NCBI RefSeq assembly: GCF_016616235.1
Contig: NZ_CP067100.1
Coordinates: 930,001-994,000, forward strand
Source of the DNA: Bradyrhizobium diazoefficiens
Lineage (GTDB): Bacteria > Pseudomonadota > Alphaproteobacteria > Rhizobiales > Xanthobacteraceae
Length of the DNA: 64,000 nucleotides
Reading direction: 5' to 3'
Shown here: positions 1-8,771 of the stretch, one piece after another
Layout of the letters: each line of letters starts with the position of its first letter
Position numbering within the stretch: position 1 is the stretch's first letter
Program-made: the position numbers and the translations under genes
The notes under the pieces: model-generated
Told to the model about the DNA's origin: nothing
The model's input: the letters and a program-made list of their open reading frames with translations, nothing else
Databases searched by the model: none

Positions 1-758
1 AAGGCGCCGATCGCGGCGTGCAGCACGCGCGTGAACGCAGTCTCCGTTTGCGTCGCGGCTTCCGCCCGGACCGATTGCTCGGGCTCGGTTGCGGTCAGCG
101 CCGTGATCGTCCCGATCAGCACCATCGCCGCCATCACCACATAGCCCCACATCCAGGCCGACGCACGCGGGATGCCGGTGCCCTCGAAGCCCGAGACGAT
201 GAACAGTGCGCCTGCGGTCGAGACCAGCATGCCGATGCGGTAGGCCGCGACATAAGCCGCCATGCCGGCGGCCTGCTCGCTCTCGGGCAGGCTCTCGACG
301 CGGAAGGCGTCGACCACGATGTCCTGCGTCGACGATGTCGTCGCCACCAGCAGCGCGCCGAGCGCGACGTAGAACGGCGAGCGCGCGGGATCGGTGAGCG
401 CCAGCAGCAGGATTGCGATGATCAGCAGCAGTTGCGAGAACAGCAGCCAGCCGCGCCGCCGTCCGAACGCGCGGGTGAACAGCGGCACATGCAGCGCATC
501 CACCAACGGCGCCCACAGGAATTTCAGCGTGTAGGGCGTGCCGACCAGCGCAAACAGCCCGATCGTCTTGAGATCGACCCCGGCCTCGCGCATCCACACC
601 AGCAGCGTCGATCCCGACAGCGCCAGCGGCAGGCCGGAGGAGAAGCCGAGGAACAGCACGATCAGCACCCGCGGCTGCAGGTACACGGCAAGGCCCTCGC
701 GCCAGGAGGTCGCAGGGGCGGCGGTCGCAGCAGGGGAGGTCGCCTCGGGTGCGGTCAT
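1..758 (-). CDS. ampG: AmpG-like MFS permease (3' end beyond the left edge)
   Basis: Reading leftwards from the ATG at 756-758, the frame stays open to the window edge, giving 252 codons. The product is a hydrophobic major facilitator protein. After a short Ala/Thr-rich head comes a first helix with the residues FLGFSSGLPLALSGSTL, then repeated membrane segments; the stretch STQDIVVDAFRVE is typical of AmpG. AmpG imports muropeptides (GlcNAc-anhydroMurNAc peptides) across the inner membrane for cell-wall recycling and, in some species, for beta-lactamase induction. A purine-rich GGTGT-type leader, not a strong ribosome site, precedes the start. The C-terminal half lies outside the window, so completeness cannot be judged. 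A related sugar or drug MFS carrier is the alternative. Confidence 0.85.
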   Translation of the reverse strand, partial: MTAPEATSPAATAAPATSWREGLAVYLQPRVLIVLFLGFSSGLPLALSGSTLLVWMREAGVDLKTIGLFALVGTPYTLKFLWAPLVDALHVPLFTRAFGRRRGWLLFSQLLLIIAILLLALTDPARSPFYVALGALLVATTSSTQDIVVDAFRVESLPESEQAAGMAAYVAAYRIGMLVSTAGALFIVSGFEGTGIPRASAWMWGYVVMAAMVLIGTITALTATEPEQSVRAEAATQTETAFTRVLHAAIGA

Positions 759-797
759 GGGGAGGTGTTAGCAGATTCTGGCCGCCACAAGGGAGGT

Positions 798-827
798 GTC
801 GTCGCCCGGCTTGACCGGGCGATCCAG
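798..827. repeat. Left palindromic arm of a GIY-YIG repeat unit (split by IS30)
   Basis: A hairpin-forming repeat (GTCGCCCGGCTTGACCGGGC core, 801-820) followed by GATCCAG. Its continuation, TATTCCAGAG, lies at 2249-2258 on the other side of the IS30 element. The joined 40-base arm is the inverted counterpart of 2576-2615, with two or three base differences. It resembles the ATCCAGTA-containing repeats at 5629-5753, 6537-6641 and 8772-8874. Confidence 0.8.
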
Positions 828-2245
828 GGCGGATTCAATCGCTCGTCGCAACACGCTGTGTATCGCTCACTCGGAGCAATTGGTCGAGAGTTTCCGCTGG
901 TGTTTTCCAGCCCAGGGTTTTCCTAGGCCTGGTATTGAGAGCAAGAGCGACGCCCTCAAGGTCATCGGCGTTGTGCATGCTGAGATCGGTCCCTTTGGGA
1001 AAGTACTGGCGCAGCAACCCATTGGTGTTCTCGTTGGTGCCGCGCTGCCATGGGCTATGAGGGTCGCAGAAGTAGACCTGCACGCCTGCGTCAATTCTCA
1101 GACGTGCATGCTGAGCCAACTCAGCTCCTTGATCCCAGGTCAGCGACCGGCGCAGTTGCTCGGGCATGGTGAAGATTGCGCGGGTGATGGCGTCGCGCAC
1201 GGCTTCAGCGCCATGTCCGGCGAGTGCAGATCCTTTCACCCCAGCTTCCCGTTCCTGGTCCGTCATACGCGGCAGATGCAACAGGATGGTAAAACGGGTC
1301 GTACGCTCCACCAGGGTGCCGATCGCGGAGCTTCCCAGACCCATAATGAGGTCACCTTCCCAGTGGCCCGGCACCGCGCGATCAGCGGCCTCCGCCGGAC
1401 GCTGACTGATCATGATCTCGGAAGGAATGAAGCTTCGGCCTTTACGGACGCGCGCTCTCGGCATCCGCAATGCCCGCCCGGTGCGCAAGCAGGCCGTCAG
1501 TTCGCGGCGCAAAGCTCCTCGACCCTGCACATAAAGCGCCTGATAGATCGCCTCGTGACTGATGCGCATCGCCTCATCCTCGGGAAAGTCGAGCCGAAGT
1601 CGCCGAGAAATCTGTTCGGGGCTCCATGCCCTCGCCCAGCGTCGGTTTTGCCGATGCACAGCCCGGCGTCCCTTCCACACGACCTTCGGGCCAACGAGGA
1701 GTTCCCCGTCCGGCTTGGCGATCATACCGGCAAGCCTGTCCTGCACATAATCCCGCAGGGCCGGATTGACGGCCAACTTCGCCAACTTGGGCCGTCGGGC
1801 AGACCGATCAGCGTGCCATTGTGCTGTGGTCGCTCGGTACTCTGGAGCACCGTGGCGGCGCGCCACATTGCGCCGGAGTTCACGAGAGATCGTGCATGGA
1901 GGCCGATCGAGCCGACGAGCGATGGCTCGCACCCCATGACCCTGTGCACGCAAGATGGCAATCTCCTCACGTTCCGCGAACGAGAGGTAGCGCTCCGATG
2001 CAGGCTTGGACGACCGCGATAAATGTGTTGGCGGCATACCGCCTGCCCTCCGGAACCAGCGTACTCCGATCGCCGGCGACACCCCGGCCTCAACCGCAGC
2101 ATCCTCGCTCGATCGTCCCGAAGCAATCGCAGCCCAGAACGGTCTGTAATGCCTTCGTAGGGCCTCTCGGGGCCGACCTGATCGCACATAGTTCTCCATC
2201 GCAACCTCCTTTGCTGAAGTGTTGCGACGAGCGGTTGAATCCGCC
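828..2245 (-). mobile_element. IS30-family insertion sequence, apparently complete
   Basis: The element is 1418 bases long with about 27-base terminal inverted repeats: left end 828-854 and right end 2219-2245, beginning GGCGGATTCAAT and GGCGGATTCAAC respectively, with a single mismatch. It is flanked by the trinucleotide CAG at 825-827 and 2246-2248, consistent with the 2-3 base target duplications usual for IS30. Removing the element and one CAG restores a continuous palindromic repeat (GATCCAGTATTCC). One transposase gene fills it. Intact ends, intact transposase and intact duplication suggest a recent insertion. Confidence 0.9.
835..2199 (-). CDS. IS30-family transposase
   Basis: 454 residues, close to the upper range for the family. 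An N-terminal helix-turn-helix (about 22-50) is followed by the IS30-type HTH (about 71-110, with RAIARRLDRPPCTISREL) and a DDE catalytic domain. The likely triad is D283 (GHWEGDLIMG), D356 (SLTWDQGAE) and E390 (WQRGTNENTNG), all present. It cuts and joins the ends of the surrounding element. The reading frame is uninterrupted and its C-terminus runs into the left inverted repeat, as is common in this family. The start ATG at 2199 lies 20 bases inside the right inverted repeat, so outside promoters or a promoter in the end would be needed for expression. Confidence 0.93.
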   Translation of the reverse strand: MENYVRSGRPREALRRHYRPFWAAIASGRSSEDAAVEAGVSPAIGVRWFRRAGGMPPTHLSRSSKPASERYLSFAEREEIAILRAQGHGVRAIARRLDRPPCTISRELRRNVARRHGAPEYRATTAQWHADRSARRPKLAKLAVNPALRDYVQDRLAGMIAKPDGELLVGPKVVWKGRRAVHRQNRRWARAWSPEQISRRLRLDFPEDEAMRISHEAIYQALYVQGRGALRRELTACLRTGRALRMPRARVRKGRSFIPSEIMISQRPAEAADRAVPGHWEGDLIMGLGSSAIGTLVERTTRFTILLHLPRMTDQEREAGVKGSALAGHGAEAVRDAITRAIFTMPEQLRRSLTWDQGAELAQHARLRIDAGVQVYFCDPHSPWQRGTNENTNGLLRQYFPKGTDLSMHNADDLEGVALALNTRPRKTLGWKTPAETLDQLLRVSDTQRVATSD

Positions 2246-2265
2246 CAGTATTCCAGAGGCCGGAG

Positions 2266-2568
2266 TTAGGGAGGACCAGCGATCCCCGAGTAAAGATCGT
2301 TCCAGTTCGGATTGTCCTTCTCGATCAGTGCGATCTTCCAGTCGCGCTTCCACTTCTTCAACCGCTTCTCCCGCTTGATCGCATTCTCGGGGTCGTCGAA
2401 CTGCTCGAAATAGACCAGCTTTACGACATCGTAATCTTTCGTGAAGCTCTTGATGAGCTTCAGTTTGTGTTCTGCCACGCGGCGTATGAGATCGTTCGTC
2501 ACGCCGATGTAGAGCGTGCCGCCGATCTTACTGGCGAGAATGTAGACGTAGTAGCAGCGTTCGCCCAT
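2266..2568 (-). CDS. Small GIY-YIG domain nuclease-like protein
   Basis: 100 residues forming one GIY-YIG domain of the YhbQ/UPF0213-like type. The first motif is YYVYIL (6-11), the second LYIG (19-22), then R29/R30 and the probable metal ligand E67 in AIKREKRLKKW; a conserved NPNW motif follows at 86-89. Such domains cut DNA, but the function of this small clade is not settled. The gene is bounded by inverted palindromic repeats only about 8 bases from each end (2249-2258 continuing to 798-827, and 2576-2615), so it looks like cargo of a repeat-bounded unit. The left repeat has been split by an IS30 insertion. All catalytic residues appear intact. Confidence 0.88.
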   Translation of the reverse strand: MGERCYYVYILASKIGGTLYIGVTNDLIRRVAEHKLKLIKSFTKDYDVVKLVYFEQFDDPENAIKREKRLKKWKRDWKIALIEKDNPNWNDLYSGIAGPP

Positions 2569-2575
2569 GCGCCGT

Positions 2576-2615
2576 CTCTGGGATACTGGGTCGCCCGGTC
2601 AAGCCGGGCGACGAC
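2576..2615. repeat. Right palindromic arm of the GIY-YIG repeat unit
   Basis: Read on the minus strand it begins GTCGTCGCCCGGCTTGACC and continues GGGCGACCCAGTATCCCAG, almost the same as the arm at 798-827 plus 2249-2258. The two arms face each other across the GIY-YIG gene. Confidence 0.8.
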
Positions 2616-2656
2616 ACCTGTAATTGAGGCGGCAGTCTCTGCATCTCAGCGCAGTG

Positions 2657-3859
2657 TCACTCCCCCGCCTGAAGCTTCCTCGGGAACAGCTCGGCGGCCC
2701 CAGTCGCCACCAGCCGCGGTGCTTCCGCCGGCGCATCGGTCTTGCTGAAATCGAGCTCCTCGATTCGGCCTGCGCGCTTCTCGATCTTGTCGGCGGAGAT
2801 GAGTATCTGGCGGACGTCCTCGTTGGCGTCGGCAAAATGCTTCTGGAGCTTGAGCACGCGCTCGCGCAGGCGGCCGAGGTCGTCGCCGAGCTTGATCACT
2901 TCGGTCTGGATCTGGTCGGCGGCATCGCGCATGCGCGCGTCCTTCATGATCTGCTGCATCACCTGGATCGCGAGCATCAGCAGCGAGGGCGAGACCAGCA
3001 CCACGCGGGCACGATAGGCCTTCTGGATCACGTCGTCGAAACCGTCATGGATCTCGGCGTAGACCGATTCCGACGGCACGAACATCAGCGCCATCTCCTG
3101 GGTCTCGCCGGTGACGAGATATTTGTCGGCGATGTCGCTGACGTGCTTCATCACGTCGCCGCGCAGCCGCTGCGTGGCCACCCGCCGCTCCTCGTCGGTG
3201 CGGGCATCGTGCAGCGCCGTCACCGCCTCAAGAGGAAATTTCGCGTCGATGCAGAGCGGGCGCTGGTCGGGCAGGAACACCACGCAGTCCGGCCGTTTTC
3301 CGGTCGAGAGCGTGAACTGGAATTCGTAAGCCCCCTTCGGCAAGCCGTCCTGGACGATCGCCTCCATCCGTGCCTGGCCGAAGGCGCCGCGCGACTGCTT
3401 GTTGGCGAGCACGTCGCGCAAGGTCGTCACCTGCGTGGTGAGGTCGGTGAGGTTTTTGTGGGCGTTGTCGATGATGCCGAGCCGCTCGTGCAGCGCGCGC
3501 AGGCTCTCCATGGTGTTGCGGGTGGAGTGTTCCATGGACTGGCCGACCCGATGGGTCACCGAATCCAGCCGCTCATTGACGGCGCGGGCCATCTCGGCCT
3601 GGCGGCCGGCCAGCGCCTGAGTCATGGCATCGGCCCGGCCGGCGGCCTCGCTCTGGGCGCGTAGCACCTGGGCGAGGCGCTCCTCAAGCTCGTCGGCGCG
3701 GATGGCACTCGCCATCGCGAGTTCCGCGCCGCGCCGCCCGGAGCGTACGATCACGACGGCGATGACAATCAGCAGGATGAGGATCAGTGCGCCGAAGCCG
3801 ATGAGCGCATCGATGGTGCGCACCGGCCAGTCGCCAGCCATGAAAATGATCTCGTTCAT
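2657..3859 (-). CDS. rmuC: DNA recombination protein RmuC
   Basis: 400 residues. A single N-terminal membrane helix (about 17-40, ALIGFGALILILLIVIAVVIV) is followed by a long coiled-coil region (about 45-160) and the RmuC nuclease-like domain, with segments CVVFLPDQRPLCIDAKFPLEA and MFVPSESVYAEI characteristic of the family. RmuC limits recombination at short inverted repeats and has been linked to damage repair; the domain belongs to the PD-(D/E)XK fold group. The length is in the family range. It is transcribed away from def, with a repeat-containing 170-base gap between the two genes. Confidence 0.93.
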   Translation of the reverse strand: MNEIIFMAGDWPVRTIDALIGFGALILILLIVIAVVIVRSGRRGAELAMASAIRADELEERLAQVLRAQSEAAGRADAMTQALAGRQAEMARAVNERLDSVTHRVGQSMEHSTRNTMESLRALHERLGIIDNAHKNLTDLTTQVTTLRDVLANKQSRGAFGQARMEAIVQDGLPKGAYEFQFTLSTGKRPDCVVFLPDQRPLCIDAKFPLEAVTALHDARTDEERRVATQRLRGDVMKHVSDIADKYLVTGETQEMALMFVPSESVYAEIHDGFDDVIQKAYRARVVLVSPSLLMLAIQVMQQIMKDARMRDAADQIQTEVIKLGDDLGRLRERVLKLQKHFADANEDVRQILISADKIEKRAGRIEELDFSKTDAPAEAPRLVATGAAELFPRKLQAGE

Positions 3860-3908
3860 GACCGTGTTCTAGCCGATTCGCGGTGATGCGCGAACGAATA
3901 GCGAACGC

Positions 3909-3980
3909 TTATGGTTAACCGTCCCCTAAGTTTTATGGTTAACGAAAGGCGAAGTTTTATGGTTAGCGAGGGGTTAACGG
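3909..3980. repeat. Three 24-base direct repeats with CtrA-like sites, rmuC/def intergenic
   Basis: TTATGGTTA recurs at 3909, 3933 and 3957, exactly 24 bases apart. Two stretches fit the alphaproteobacterial CtrA pattern TTAA-N7-TTAA with one mismatch each: 3915-3929 (TTAA, seven bases, CTAA) and 3963-3977 (TTAG, seven bases, TTAA). The array lies between the divergent rmuC and def genes, where a regulator would act. The repeats are seen directly; CtrA binding is inferred. Confidence 0.6.
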
Positions 3981-4029
3981 GGTTCCTGGCCGCATTGACC
4001 GCATCCGGCATGCGGCTTAAATCGCGGCC

Positions 4030-4554
4030 ATGGCTCTTAGAGAAATCATCATCCTGCCCGACAAGCAGCTGCGTCTGGTCTCCAAGCCGATCGAGAAGGT
4101 CACGCCGGAGATCCGCAAGCTTGCCGACGACATGTTCGAGACCATGTACGACGCGCCCGGGATTGGCTTGGCCGCGATCCAGATCGCGCAGCCGCTGCGC
4201 CTGATCACCATGGACCTCGCCAAGCGCGACGAGAACGGCGAGACCAATCCGGAGCCGCGCGTCTTCATCAATCCGGAAATCATCGCCTCGTCCGAGGAGC
4301 TGTCCACTTACGAGGAAGGCTGCCTCTCGATTCCCGAATATTACGAGGAGGTCGAGCGGCCCGCGAAGGTGCGCGTGCGTTTCACGGATCTCGACGGCAA
4401 GCTGCACGAGGAGGACGCCGAAGGCCTCTACGCCACCTGCATCCAGCACGAGATCGATCATCTCAACGGCGTGCTGTTCGTCGACTATCTGTCAAAGCTC
4501 AAGCGTGACCGCGTGATCAAGAAGTTCGAGAAAGCCGCCAAGCGCGCGGAGTAG
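4030..4554 (+). CDS. def: Peptide deformylase
   Basis: 174 residues, the usual length. It removes the formyl group from the N-terminal methionine of new proteins. The three diagnostic motifs are present: GIGLAAIQ (44-51), EGCLS (96-100, metal ligand C98) and HEIDH (140-144, ligands H140 and H144, catalytic E141). fmt, the gene for the enzyme that adds the formyl group, follows on the same strand after a 137-base gap holding a palindromic repeat; this def-fmt order is conserved in many bacteria. The start follows a purine-poor leader, but the MALREI beginning is typical for Rhizobiales. Confidence 0.97.
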   Translation: MALREIIILPDKQLRLVSKPIEKVTPEIRKLADDMFETMYDAPGIGLAAIQIAQPLRLITMDLAKRDENGETNPEPRVFINPEIIASSEELSTYEEGCLSIPEYYEEVERPAKVRVRFTDLDGKLHEEDAEGLYATCIQHEIDHLNGVLFVDYLSKLKRDRVIKKFEKAAKRAE

Positions 4555-4566
4555 CCACATCCTCCG

Positions 4567-4659
4567 CCGTCATGCCCGGCCTTGTGCCGGGCATCCACGT
4601 TCTTCGCCGCCGCGAGCAGGAAGAACGTGGATGGCCGGGACAAGCCCGGCCATGACGAG
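4567..4659. repeat. Paired palindromic intergenic repeat between def and fmt
   Basis: Two hairpins (GCCCGGCCTTGTGCCGGGC near 4573 and GGCCGGGACAAGCCCGGCC near 4633) are themselves inverted relative to each other and flanked by GTCATG and CATGAC. The arms share ATCCACGTTCTT and its complement. The same type recurs at 12831-12921. Confidence 0.8.
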
Positions 4660-4691
4660 TACCTTGCTCTGTCCGAGGATTGTCTCGTCAC

Positions 4692-5627
4692 ATGCCCCTC
4701 CGCCTGATTTTCATGGGCACGCCCGATTTCTCCGTGCCGACGCTGCTCGAGCTGGTCGCGCATGGCCACGAGATCGCGGCGGTCTACACCCGCGCGCCGA
4801 AGCCGGGCGGGCGGCGCGGCCTGCAATTGCAGCCAACCCCGGTCGAGGAAGCCGCGCGAAAGCTCGGCATTCCCGTGTTGACGCCGAAGACGCTGAAGAC
4901 CGAGGAAGCGCTGGACGAATTCCGCGCCTTTGGCGCCGACGCCGCCGTCGTCGTCGCCTATGGCATGATCCTGCCGCAGGCGATCCTCGATGCGCCAAAG
5001 CTCGGCTGCTATAATCTGCATGCCTCGCTGCTGCCGCGCTGGCGCGGCGCCGCGCCCATCAACCGCGCGATCATGGCAGGCGATGCCGCGAGCGGCGTGA
5101 TGGTGATGAAGATGGATGTTGGCCTCGATACCGGCGACGTCGCCATGGCCGAGCGGCTTCCGATCACCGACACGATGACCGCGGCCGACCTGCACGATCG
5201 CCTCTCCCGCCTCGGCGCCGACCTGATGGTGCGCGCCATGGCTGCGCTCGAACGCGGCACTCTCCAGCTCACAAAGCAGAGCGAGGACGGCGTCACCTAT
5301 GCCGCCAAGATCGACAAGGCCGAGGCCCGCATCGACTGGACCAGGCCCGCGCACGCGGTGCTGCGGCACATCCATGGCCTGTCGCCGTTTCCCGGCGCCT
5401 GGGCCGAGCTCACTGGCGTGAGTGAGAACGCGCGCGTAAAAATCCTGCGTTGCGAACTGGCAAAGGGATCGGGCGAGCCGGGAGCGGTGCTGGACGATCA
5501 GCTCACCATCGCCTGCGGCGAGGGCGCGATCCGTATCATCGAGCTGCAGCGCGAAGGCAAGGCGCGGATGCAGGCGGCAGACTTCCTGCGCGGCGTGCCG
5601 CTGAAGGCAGGAGCTAAATTCACGTGA
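4692..5627 (+). CDS. fmt: Methionyl-tRNA formyltransferase
   Basis: 311 residues from the ATG at 4692; a TTG at 4680 in the same frame is possible but abuts the GAGGA ribosome site at 4675-4679, which fits the ATG better. It transfers a formyl group from 10-formyltetrahydrofolate to initiator Met-tRNA. The N-terminal part carries the family pattern GTPDFSVP (about 8-15) and the folate-binding segment [17 protein letters not shown] with its catalytic Asn/His; a C-terminal tRNA-binding beta-barrel follows (about 208-311). It lies downstream of def, the paired deformylase, and upstream of truA in the same direction. Confidence 0.97.
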   Translation: MPLRLIFMGTPDFSVPTLLELVAHGHEIAAVYTRAPKPGGRRGLQLQPTPVEEAARKLGIPVLTPKTLKTEEALDEFRAFGADAAVVVAYGMILPQAILDAPKLGCYNLHASLLPRWRGAAPINRAIMAGDAASGVMVMKMDVGLDTGDVAMAERLPITDTMTAADLHDRLSRLGADLMVRAMAALERGTLQLTKQSEDGVTYAAKIDKAEARIDWTRPAHAVLRHIHGLSPFPGAWAELTGVSENARVKILRCELAKGSGEPGAVLDDQLTIACGEGAIRIIELQREGKARMQAADFLRGVPLKAGAKFT

Positions 5628-5628
5628 C

Positions 5629-5753
5629 GCTGTCATACCCCGCGAAGGCGGGGTATCCAGTACGCCGAGACTTCTCGGCTGAACAGAGATGTCTCGGAGT
5701 ACTGGATCGCCCGGTCCTGTGCGCAATTGCGCACAAGGCCGGGCGATGACAGC
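5629..5753. repeat. Inverted pair of palindromic repeats between fmt and truA
   Basis: The outer ends are GCTGTCAT and ATGACAGC; the left hairpin is CCCCGCGAAGGCGGGG, the right hairpin pairs CGCCCGG with CCGGGCG across GCGCAATTGCGC. The inner parts are ATCCAGTAC and GTACTGGAT. The layout is that of a REPIN-like unit and is shared with 6537-6641 and 8772-8874. Confidence 0.8.
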
Positions 5754-5766
5754 GAAATTGGACAAG

Positions 5767-6504
5767 ATGCCGCGCTACAAGCTCACCATCGAATATGACG
5801 GCGCGCCGTTCTTCGGCTGGCAGGTGCAGGACACGTTGCCTTCGGTGCAGGGCGCGCTCGAAGCCGCGGTGAAGGCGATGACCGGAACGGACGCGCGGGT
5901 GCATGGCGCCGGCCGCACCGATGCCGGCGTGCACGCGCGCGGCCAGGTCGCGCATGTCGATGTCGACAAGCAGTTTCCGCAGGGGCGTTTTCGCGACGGG
6001 CTCAACGCGCATCTGCGCCCGCATCCGATCGCTGTGCTGGACGCCGAGATCGTGCCTGACACGTTCGAAGCGCGCTTCTCGGCCATCAAGCGCCATTACC
6101 GCTACCGCGTCATCAACACCCGCGCCAATCTCGCGCTCGACGCCGGCCACGCCTGGCGCGTGCCGCGCAAGCTCGATGCCGACGCGATGCATGCGGCAGC
6201 CCAACGCCTGCTCGGCAAACACGATTTCACCACGTTTCGCGACACCGAGTGCCAGGCGAAGTCGCCGGAGAAGACGCTCGACCAGCTCGACGTGCTGCGC
6301 GACGGCCGCGAGATCACGATTCTCACCTCGGCGCGCTCGTTCCTGCACAGCCAGGTGCGCTCGATGGTGGGCTCGCTGGTCTGGGTCGGCGAGGGCCGTT
6401 GGAGCGCGGACGATCTCTCCGCCGCGCTCGCAGCCCGAAGCCGCGCCGCCTGCGGCATCGTCGCCCCGCCGGAGGGGCTGTACCTGATGAGGGTGGATTA
6501 TTAG
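5767..6504 (+). CDS. truA: tRNA pseudouridine(38-40) synthase
   Basis: 245 residues from ATG 5767, the start giving the family-typical [12 protein letters not shown]. The frame is open further upstream to 5689, but that part falls inside a palindromic repeat and is not conserved-looking. It isomerises uridines 38-40 in the anticodon arm of many tRNAs. The catalytic aspartate is D52 in [14 protein letters not shown], followed by the RHYRYR and FTTFRDTEC segments found in TruA. The length matches the family. It follows fmt and is separated from the convergent dapE by another palindromic repeat. Confidence 0.96.
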   Translation: MPRYKLTIEYDGAPFFGWQVQDTLPSVQGALEAAVKAMTGTDARVHGAGRTDAGVHARGQVAHVDVDKQFPQGRFRDGLNAHLRPHPIAVLDAEIVPDTFEARFSAIKRHYRYRVINTRANLALDAGHAWRVPRKLDADAMHAAAQRLLGKHDFTTFRDTECQAKSPEKTLDQLDVLRDGREITILTSARSFLHSQVRSMVGSLVWVGEGRWSADDLSAALAARSRAACGIVAPPEGLYLMRVDY

Positions 6505-6536
6505 GCGAGAGGCGGATGCTCTTGCCCCACCATTGG

Positions 6537-6641
6537 TGTCATGCCCCGCGAAGGCGGGGCATCCAGTACGCCGCGGCCTCTCGGCTCAATCACGGGAGTC
6601 TCTGGAATACTGGATCGCCCGCCTTCGCGGGCGATGACAGC
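6537..6641. repeat. Inverted pair of palindromic repeats between truA and dapE
   Basis: TGTCAT and ATGACA form the outer ends. Hairpins CCCCGCGAAGGCGGGG (left) and CGCCCGCCTTCGCGGGCG (right) enclose ATCCAGTAC and TACTGGAT. It sits between two convergent genes, where it could also stop transcription from either side. Confidence 0.8.
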
Positions 6642-6665
6642 GATATTTGTGGAGGCGGAAGCGCC

Positions 6666-7832
6666 CTACCCAAAATACCTTGCCAATATCCCGCGATACA
6701 CCTTCGTCAGCTTCTCCAGATCCCTCACCGGCACGCGCTCGTCGACCTGGTGCATGGTCTGGCCGACCAGGCCGAACTCGATCACCGGGCAATAGCTCGA
6801 GATGAAGCGCGCATCCGACGTGCCGCCACTCGTCGACAGCTCCGGCTTCCGCCCCGTCACCTCTTCGATTGCGGAGACCGCGAGATCGGTGAACGGGCCC
6901 GGCTTGGTCACGAACACGTTCGAGTTCGAGGGCTCCCAGACGATGCGAGCGCGGATGCGGTTGCCGCAGGCTTTTGCAAGGCGGGTCTCGACCAGTTCAC
7001 GCAGGCTCGCTTGCGTATGGTTGTCGTTGTAGCGGATGTTGAACTTTGCGCGGGCCTCGCCGGGGATGACGTTGCTGGCCTTGTTGCCGACGTCAACTGA
7101 AGTGAACTCGAGATTGGAGGCCTGGAATTGCGCGCTGCCGTGGTCGAGCGGCTCGTCCGAGATCGCCACGATCAGCCGCGAAATATCCGGCACCGGATTG
7201 GAGGCGCGGTGCGGATAGGCGACATGGCCCTGCACGCCCTCGACGACGAGCGTGCCGGATTGCGAGCCGCGACGGCCAACCTTGATGGTGTCGCCGAGCG
7301 TCTCGACATTGGAGGGCTCGCCCAGCACGCAATGATCGAATTTCTCGCCGCGCTCGGCGGCCCATTTCAGCAGCTTGATCGTGCCGTTGATGGAAACGTC
7401 TTCCTCATCGCCGGTGATCAGGAACGAGATCGAGCCCGTCCCGTCCGCGCGCGGCTTGCCGCCATTGGCGGCAAGATGCTCCAGAACGGCTGCGACCGAG
7501 CAGGCGATGCCGCCCTTCATGTCGACCGCGCCGCGGCCGTGCAGGAAGCCGTCCTTCACCTCGCCCGAGAATGCACCGACGCTCCAGGCGCTCTCGTCGC
7601 CGGGCGGCACCACGTCGGTGTGGCCGGCAAAGGTGAGGTGCGGGCCGTCAGTGCCGATCCGCGCATAGAGATTGTCGACGTCCGCGGTGCCTTCTTCGCT
7701 GAACGTGACGCGGTGGCAAATGAAACCGGCTGCGGTGAGGGCTGTTTCGAGCACCCCCAGTGCACCGGCATCGTTCGGGGTTACCGAGGGGCAGCGGATG
7801 AGATCGCGGGCAATCGAGAGAGCGTCGGTCAT
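6666..7832 (-). CDS. dapE: Succinyl-diaminopimelate desuccinylase
   Basis: 388 residues, an M20-family zinc metallohydrolase of the usual size. It hydrolyses N-succinyl-LL-diaminopimelate to LL-diaminopimelate in lysine and peptidoglycan synthesis. Metal-site motifs are in order: [10 protein letters not shown] (about 68-77), [10 protein letters not shown] (about 98-107), the catalytic and ligand pair TGDEED (about 140), GEPS (about 171) and a late His in [12 protein letters not shown]. dapD, which makes the succinylated precursor, lies immediately upstream on the same strand with a 9-base gap, so the two form an operon of pathway steps. Confidence 0.97.
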   Translation of the reverse strand: MTDALSIARDLIRCPSVTPNDAGALGVLETALTAAGFICHRVTFSEEGTADVDNLYARIGTDGPHLTFAGHTDVVPPGDESAWSVGAFSGEVKDGFLHGRGAVDMKGGIACSVAAVLEHLAANGGKPRADGTGSISFLITGDEEDVSINGTIKLLKWAAERGEKFDHCVLGEPSNVETLGDTIKVGRRGSQSGTLVVEGVQGHVAYPHRASNPVPDISRLIVAISDEPLDHGSAQFQASNLEFTSVDVGNKASNVIPGEARAKFNIRYNDNHTQASLRELVETRLAKACGNRIRARIVWEPSNSNVFVTKPGPFTDLAVSAIEEVTGRKPELSTSGGTSDARFISSYCPVIEFGLVGQTMHQVDERVPVRDLEKLTKVYRGILARYFG

Positions 7833-7841
7833 GCGCGCCGA

Positions 7842-8687
7842 TCAATCCCGCAGCAGCTCGTTGATGCTGGTCTTGGCGCGCGTGCGCTCGTCGACGCGCT
7901 TGACGATCACGGCGCAGGCGGTGCTCGGGCCGATCTGGCCGTTCTTCATCGGCTTGCCGGGCAGCGCGCCGGGAACGACGACGGAATATTCCGGCACTTC
8001 GCCCATGAAGATCTCGCCGGTCTCGCGGTCGACGATCTTGGTCGAGGCACCCAGGAACACGCCCATTGCCAGCACCGCGCCCTTGCGCACGATCACGCCC
8101 TCGGCGACCTCGGAGCGCGCGCCGATGAAGCAGTCGTCCTCGATGATGACGGGCTCGGCCTGCAGCGGCTCGAGCACGCCGCCGATGCCGGCGCCGCCCG
8201 AGATGTGCACGCGCTTGCCGATCTGCGCGCAGGAGCCGACGGTGGCCCAGGTGTCGACCATGGTGCTCTCATCGACATAAGCGCCGAGATTGACGAAGGA
8301 CGGCATCAGCACGACGTTTCTGGCGATGAAGGCGGAGCGGCGCACCACCGCGCCCGGCACCGCGCGGAAACCGGCGTCGCGAAAGCGGTTCTCGCCCCAG
8401 CCTTCGAACTTCGAGGGCACCTTGTCCCACCAGCTCGCCTTGCCGGGGCCGCCGGGAATGACGCCCATGTCGTTGAGGCGGAACGACAGCAGCACCGCCT
8501 TCTTCAGCCATTGATTGACCTTCCACTTGCCGTCAGCGCCGCGCTCGGCGACGCGGGCCTCGCCCTTGTCCAAGGTCTCCAGCGCCTGCTCCACCGCCTC
8601 GCGCACCTCGCCCCTGGTCGAGGTCGAGATGCCGTCACGCGCGTCGAAGGCGCTGTTGATGGTGGATTCGAGGGCGGACAGGGACAT
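7842..8687 (-). CDS. dapD: Tetrahydrodipicolinate N-succinyltransferase
   Basis: 281 residues from the ATG at 8687, chosen because GAGGAA stands 8 bases upstream and [10 protein letters not shown] is typical; an in-frame ATG at 8762 is unlikely. The protein has an N-terminal helical part and a left-handed beta-helix of hexapeptide repeats (about 105-230, for example [39 protein letters not shown]). It transfers succinate from succinyl-CoA to tetrahydrodipicolinate, the step before DapC/DapE. Followed closely by dapE in one operon. Confidence 0.97.
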   Translation of the reverse strand: MSLSALESTINSAFDARDGISTSTRGEVREAVEQALETLDKGEARVAERGADGKWKVNQWLKKAVLLSFRLNDMGVIPGGPGKASWWDKVPSKFEGWGENRFRDAGFRAVPGAVVRRSAFIARNVVLMPSFVNLGAYVDESTMVDTWATVGSCAQIGKRVHISGGAGIGGVLEPLQAEPVIIEDDCFIGARSEVAEGVIVRKGAVLAMGVFLGASTKIVDRETGEIFMGEVPEYSVVVPGALPGKPMKNGQIGPSTACAVIVKRVDERTRAKTSINELLRD

Positions 8688-8771
8688 CGGGATTTCCTCA
8701 GTGGCAGGCGGGAATTTTGATGGATTGGGGCGCTTTTTCGGGATTTGGGCGGGGAGAGTCAAGCTTGGTTC

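Noticed and set aside
18..926. Long plus-strand open frame rich in His, Arg and Gln
   Set aside because: Complementary reading of the ampG-like gene and repeat; high-GC DNA gives such frames. The minus strand has clear MFS sequence.
1722..2204. Second open frame inside the IS30 element that could suggest a frameshifted transposase
   Set aside because: The 454-residue transposase frame is continuous with both HTH and DDE parts, so the overlapping frame is a shadow.
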